A stretch of DNA of 30,489 nt from NCBI GenBank assembly GCA_015494485.1, contig WGBF01000049.1, positions 1 to 30,489 of the forward strand. The letters are read 5' to 3'. Below, in pieces: positions 27,286 through 30,489 of this stretch. How positions within the stretch are numbered: position 1 is the stretch's first letter; each line of letters begins with the position of its first letter. Under the pieces are notes generated by a model. It saw nothing but the letters and a program-made list of their open reading frames with translations, had not been told where the DNA came from and did not search any database. The DNA comes from a bacterium (lineage in GTDB: Bacteria > Calditrichota > Calditrichia > RBG-13-44-9 > J042). Position numbers and translations under genes: made by a program.

Positions 27286-27312
27286 AATTTAATACACTTC
27301 TACTGCTCTCAA
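27286..27312 (-). promoter_or_regulatory. Weak candidate promoter of the lipoprotein gene
   Basis: TTGAGA (27307-27312) and TAAATT (27286-27291) lie on the minus strand with a short 15-base spacer, about 40 bases before the lipoprotein ATG. The -10 matches the one proposed for rpsL and for the tRNA cluster. The spacing is poor, so this is a tentative call. Confidence 0.25.
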
Positions 27313-27433
27313 AGGGCTTTTTGGATATTTTGTGTTTAAATGGTACGTTAAAATTTTTAATTACTCCTTGTCTTTTTTGGTTATTTTAAAATAGTTTAAT
27401 GCTATTGAATCAAATCCCAACGGAGGCCACAAC

Positions 27434-27640
27434 ATGCAGTACGGTGTTATCAAATATTATGATCCCATTAAAGGATTTGGGTTTATCCTTACCGAAGAGG
27501 AAGATGAAATTTACTTTTCCGAAAAAGACATTCACCCCAAATCCCGAAATATCCAGCCCCGGGAGGGCTTAAAGGTGGGGTTCGATTTAAAGCGGGAAAT
27601 AAAGGGAGACCGCGCGGTTAATGTCCGATTCTTAAAATAA
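27434..27640 (+). CDS. Diverged cold-shock-domain (CspA-like) protein
   Basis: Small OB-fold protein of 68 residues, expected to bind single-stranded RNA or DNA. It begins MQYGVIKYYDPIKGFGFILT: RNP1 KGFGFI (residues 13-18) is intact, and KYYD stands in for the usual KWFN. RNP2 reads EIYFSEKDI instead of VFVHFSAI, so the usual His is Tyr27. The end GDRAVNVRFLK matches the family's G-x-A-x-NV. An insertion of acidic residues (EEEDE) lies between the two RNP strands. ATG with GGAGG seven bases upstream. It is 55 bases before the first glycosyltransferase and has no clear terminator after it, so co-transcription is possible. Confidence 0.88.
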   Translation: MQYGVIKYYDPIKGFGFILTEEEDEIYFSEKDIHPKSRNIQPREGLKVGFDLKREIKGDRAVNVRFLK

Positions 27641-27695
27641 AGAAAACAGGCGGTTAAACCGAAATTTATGAATGGAATAAAACAACGGGAATACG

Positions 27696-28976
27696 ATGCC
27701 ACAGGCGAACCGTAAAATAACCAATATCGGTTTCATTTCCACGCGCATTGCCGGCACGGATGGCGTGTCCCTGGAAATCACCAAATGGGCTGATGTTCTG
27801 GAACAGAATCACTTCAATTGCTTTTATTTTGGGGGTAAGCTGGATCGTCCCGCAGAACGAAGTTTTCTGGTGGAAGAAGCGTTCTTTGAGCACCCAGAAA
27901 TCGTTAAAATTAATGAATACAGCTTTGGACGGCATACCCGCCCCCGGGAAATCAGCGAACTGGTACAGGGCTTAAAGGATTACCTGAAACAAAAAATTTA
28001 CGAATTTGTACAGGCGTTTGACATTCACTTGATTATCCCGGAAAATGCACTGGCCATTCCCATGAACATTCCCTTAGGCCTGGCATTAACCGAATTTATT
28101 GCGGAAACCGGCATTCCCACTATTGCGCATCATCATGATTTTTACTGGGAACGGGATCGCTTTTTAGTCAACGGGGTGATGGACTATATTGACCGCTCCT
28201 TTCCCCCCTTTCTCCCCAGCATCAGCCATGTGGTCATTAACTCCATTGCCAGTGAACAACTGAGCCATCGCAAGGGCATTTCCAATACATTAATTCCCAA
28301 TGTGCTGGATTATGCCCATCCCCCCAAAATTAAAACCGAGCATTGCAAAAAGTTACGGCAACTGATTGGCCTGAAAGACGATGATTTGTTTATTTTGCAA
28401 CCCACCCGAATTGTGCCCAGAAAATGGATTGAACGGGCAGTGGAAATTGTGTATCTCATGAAGTTGCCCAATCCCAAGCTGGTCATTTCCCATGCCAGTG
28501 GCGATGAAGGGGATACGTACTTCAAGCGAGTTATGGAGTACGCCAAAAACCTGGGGGTGGAAATCGTTGCCATTGACCATTTGATCGGGCCCGAACGCAC
28601 CGACGGCCAGCAGCCCATATTCACGATTGGGGATGTGTATTCCTGCGCGGATCTGGTGACCTACCCTTCCGGCTATGAAGGGTTTGGTAATGCCTTTCTG
28701 GAGGCCATTTATTACCGCAAACCCATCGTGGTAAACCGGTATTCCATTTACATCGTGGACATTGAACCCAAGGGATTCGACGTGATTACCATCGATGGTT
28801 TCGTAACCCAGGAGACTATCGATCGCATCTGGGGCGTGCTTAAAAATCCCCAGCGTCAGCAGCAAATGATTGAAACCAACTACCAGAAGGCATTGAAATA
28901 TTTTTCCTATGAAGTGCTGGAGCGGCGTCTTCTGTACCTGATACGGGAATTTGAAAAAGACCACGGGGCACTATAA
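27696..28976 (+). CDS. GT4-family glycosyltransferase (GT-B fold)
   Basis: A 426-residue retaining-type glycosyltransferase of uncertain substrate. The N-terminal domain has the glycine loop STRIAGTDGVSLE (residues 15-27) and an unusual HHHDFYWERDR (145-155). The C-terminal nucleotide-sugar domain has QPTRIVPRKWIERAVEI (235-251) and the GT4 signature E-x7-E, E328 and E336 in YEGFGNAFLEAI. No signal peptide or membrane segment is seen, so it should be cytosolic or peripheral. The stop TAA overlaps the next ATG by one base (TAATG), pointing to coupled translation with the second glycosyltransferase. Possible products are a glycolipid, a polysaccharide unit or a sugar solute; the sequence does not decide. 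Confidence 0.92.
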   Translation: MPQANRKITNIGFISTRIAGTDGVSLEITKWADVLEQNHFNCFYFGGKLDRPAERSFLVEEAFFEHPEIVKINEYSFGRHTRPREISELVQGLKDYLKQKIYEFVQAFDIHLIIPENALAIPMNIPLGLALTEFIAETGIPTIAHHHDFYWERDRFLVNGVMDYIDRSFPPFLPSISHVVINSIASEQLSHRKGISNTLIPNVLDYAHPPKIKTEHCKKLRQLIGLKDDDLFILQPTRIVPRKWIERAVEIVYLMKLPNPKLVISHASGDEGDTYFKRVMEYAKNLGVEIVAIDHLIGPERTDGQQPIFTIGDVYSCADLVTYPSGYEGFGNAFLEAIYYRKPIVVNRYSIYIVDIEPKGFDVITIDGFVTQETIDRIWGVLKNPQRQQQMIETNYQKALKYFSYEVLERRLLYLIREFEKDHGAL

Positions 28977-30235
28977 TGAATCCATTAAATATTGCCTTGC
29001 TTCACTATTCCTGCCCACCGGTTGTGGGCGGGGTGGAAGAAGTGGTGCGTCAGCAGGCGCTCCTTTTTAAACGGTATTACCAGAACGTGAAAGTGTTTGC
29101 CGGGGACGGCGGCCAATTTTCCAATGAGTTCGAGGTGGAAATTAACCCCCTCCTGGGCTCCCGCAACAAAAGCATTTTGCGAGCCCATCAGGCGCTGCGG
29201 GAAGGGAACGAGGAATACGTGGAACAACTGGCACTGAAAATTTACAAATACCTGAAAGAAGCACTTCAGGGCTTCGACGTCCTGATCGCCCACAATGTAT
29301 TAACCATGCGGTACAATCTGCCCCTCACATTTGCCCTGTTTCGGCTGGCACAGGAAAATCTGCTTCCCATTATCAGCTGGAATCACGATTCACCGTATTT
29401 TTATGACGACCACCCGGATTATCTGGACACCAGTCCCTGGATTATCCTCAAAAAATTTCACCGCAAAATTTTTTACGTGGTGATTTCCGAAAGCCGAAAA
29501 CAACAGTTCGCCCAGCTGTACGGCTCCCGTGAACACATTTACGTGGTTCCCAATGGCGTTGACCCTATTGCCTTTTTCCGCCTTGACCCGCTAACCGTAC
29601 GGCTTATCCAGGAAGAAAAACTTTTTGAGGCGGATTTAATTCTGGTTCAACCTTCCCGCTTACATCCCCGAAAAAATATTGAGCTATCCATCCGGGTGAC
29701 CCATGCGCTGCATCAGCAGGGCGTTAATGTCCGATTTTTGTTAACCGGCGCGTACGACCCCCACGAGGCGAAAACGGTGGAATATTACCGGAAACTGGTC
29801 GGTCTTGCCCGTGAGCTGGGCATTGCAAAGCAGGTGATTATTGTAGCGGAGTACAAATTCAAAAGCGGCCAGAAAATTACTGCCGACCGCATTCGGATTC
29901 GTGATTTGTACCTGATTGCCGATGCCCTTTACATGCCCAGTTTACAGGAAGGTTTTGGTATCCCCCTTCTGGAAGCCGGGATGATCAAACTCCCCATTAT
30001 TTGCTCCCGCATCCCACCTTTTGAAGAAATTGGCGGTCAGGATGTTGTCTTCTTTGATTTAAATGAGTCCCCGGAACATATTGCCCGGCGTATTCTGGAA
30101 TTTAAACAACGGCTGGAACCCCAGCGAATGTTCCGGCGGGTTATTAAAGAGTACACCTGGGATAACATTTACCACTACCGCCTGTATCCCCTGTTGTTAC
30201 AGATTTTGGAGGAATTTCAATCGTGGCAACGATAG
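28976..30235 (+). CDS. Second GT4-family glycosyltransferase (GT-B fold)
   Basis: A 419-residue paralogous-type enzyme, different from its neighbour. The N-terminus has NIALLHYSCPPVVGGVEEVV (residues 5-24), a typical GT4 glycine loop. WNHDSPYFYDD (135-145) follows, then VVPNGVD (190-196), QPSRLHPRKNIELSIRV (225-241), and the E-x7-E signature, E325 and E333 in QEGFGIPLLEAG. It starts at an ATG overlapping the previous stop and ends 13 bases inside the uracil-DNA glycosylase gene. The two enzymes probably act in succession on one product, but this is inference. No glycosyl-acceptor, nucleotide-sugar or transport gene lies near enough to name it. Confidence 0.92.
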   Translation: MNPLNIALLHYSCPPVVGGVEEVVRQQALLFKRYYQNVKVFAGDGGQFSNEFEVEINPLLGSRNKSILRAHQALREGNEEYVEQLALKIYKYLKEALQGFDVLIAHNVLTMRYNLPLTFALFRLAQENLLPIISWNHDSPYFYDDHPDYLDTSPWIILKKFHRKIFYVVISESRKQQFAQLYGSREHIYVVPNGVDPIAFFRLDPLTVRLIQEEKLFEADLILVQPSRLHPRKNIELSIRVTHALHQQGVNVRFLLTGAYDPHEAKTVEYYRKLVGLARELGIAKQVIIVAEYKFKSGQKITADRIRIRDLYLIADALYMPSLQEGFGIPLLEAGMIKLPIICSRIPPFEEIGGQDVVFFDLNESPEHIARRILEFKQRLEPQRMFRRVIKEYTWDNIYHYRLYPLLLQILEEFQSWQR

Positions 30236-30489
30236 ACCCCTGGCAACAGTTGCATCAATCCATTATCCACTGCCGGAAATGTCCCCGACTGGTGGCCTGG
30301 CGGGAAGCAGTGGCTCAACGGAAAACCCGCCGCTTTGCAGACTGGGACTATTGGGGCAAACCCGTTCCCGGTTTTGGCGACCCTCAGGCCCGATTGTGGA
30401 TTATTGGGCTGGCTCCGGCCGCCCACGGGGGTAATCGTACCGGTCGCATTTTTACCGGAGACCGCAGCGGTGATTGGTTATTCCGGGCC
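30223..30489 (+). CDS. Uracil-DNA glycosylase, family 5 (UDGb type), 5' part
   Basis: DNA-repair enzyme that removes uracil and related lesions; the gene runs off the right edge after 89 codons. Visible features are C17 and C20 (CRKC), the first ligands of the expected 4Fe-4S cluster, then RRFADWDYWGKPVPGFGD and the active-site block GLAPAAHGGNRTGR (residues 62-75) with FTGDRSGDWL. This block marks family 5 rather than the GEAPG motif of family 4. The start is GTG at 30223, ten bases after GGAGG. It overlaps the glycosyltransferase by 13 bases, so it is likely in the same transcript, though its role is unrelated. Confidence 0.92.
   Translation, partial: MATIDPWQQLHQSIIHCRKCPRLVAWREAVAQRKTRRFADWDYWGKPVPGFGDPQARLWIIGLAPAAHGGNRTGRIFTGDRSGDWLFRA

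Noticed and set aside
27361..27433. Sigma-70 promoter for the csp-like gene
   Set aside because: The region is AT-rich and offers TTGTCT with several poor -10 candidates (for example TAGTTT at an 18-base spacing), none better than chance in such composition.
27641..27695. Possible terminator between the csp-like gene and the first glycosyltransferase
   Set aside because: The CGGT-TAA-ACCG repeat has only four pairs and a three-base loop, and no clear U tract.

Overview
The window is bacterial chromosome from a core, essential region. Bases 1-25972 all read on the minus strand as one long run of translation and transcription genes. Bases 27434-30489 read on the plus strand as a short accessory gene group. 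Several traits hint at an FCB-type lineage (Calditrichota, KSB1 or a Bacteroidota relative): a charged coiled-coil insertion in RpoB, an HPM version of the L2 glycine-rich loop, zinc-type S14 and L33, and a lipoprotein with a TPR / CsgG-TolB-like / TPR layout. I cannot prove the phylum from this alone.

Transcription order on the minus strand, from right to left: tRNA-Thr(UGU), tRNA-Tyr, tRNA-Gly(UCC), tRNA-Thr(GGU), tuf, rpmG, tRNA-Trp, secE, nusG, rplK, rplA, rplJ, rplL, rpoB, rpoC, then an intrinsic terminator and a likely promoter. After these come rpsL, rpsG, fusA, rpsJ, rplC, rplD, rplW, rplB, rpsS, rplV, rpsC, rplP, rpmC, rpsQ, rplN, rplX, rplE, rpsN, rpsH, rplF, rplR, rpsE, rpmD, rplO and secY, which runs off the left edge. 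This joins the tufB/secE-nusG, beta (rpoBC), str, S10 and spc operons of textbook bacteria into one array of about 26 kb. There is no second tuf after fusA. Spacings are short and two gene pairs overlap as ATGA.

The main anomaly is in rpoC. The reading frame breaks at a run of five A (plus-strand T, 13645-13649), and the last 241 or so codons of beta-prime continue in the -1 frame. The gene is essential and both halves are well conserved, so a one-base deletion in the assembly is the likeliest cause.

Right of the tRNA cluster lies a minus-strand TPR lipoprotein. Divergent from it is a plus-strand group: a diverged cold-shock-domain protein, two GT4-family glycosyltransferases overlapping by one base, and the start of a family-5 uracil-DNA glycosylase overlapping the second glycosyltransferase. 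The sugar product of the two glycosyltransferases is unknown.

I found no CRISPR array, insertion sequence, prophage or obvious new defence system. The points most worth a second look are the rpoC frameshift, the terminator built into the rpoC stop codon, the many TTG starts with strong Shine-Dalgarno sites, and the csp-GT-GT-udg group.
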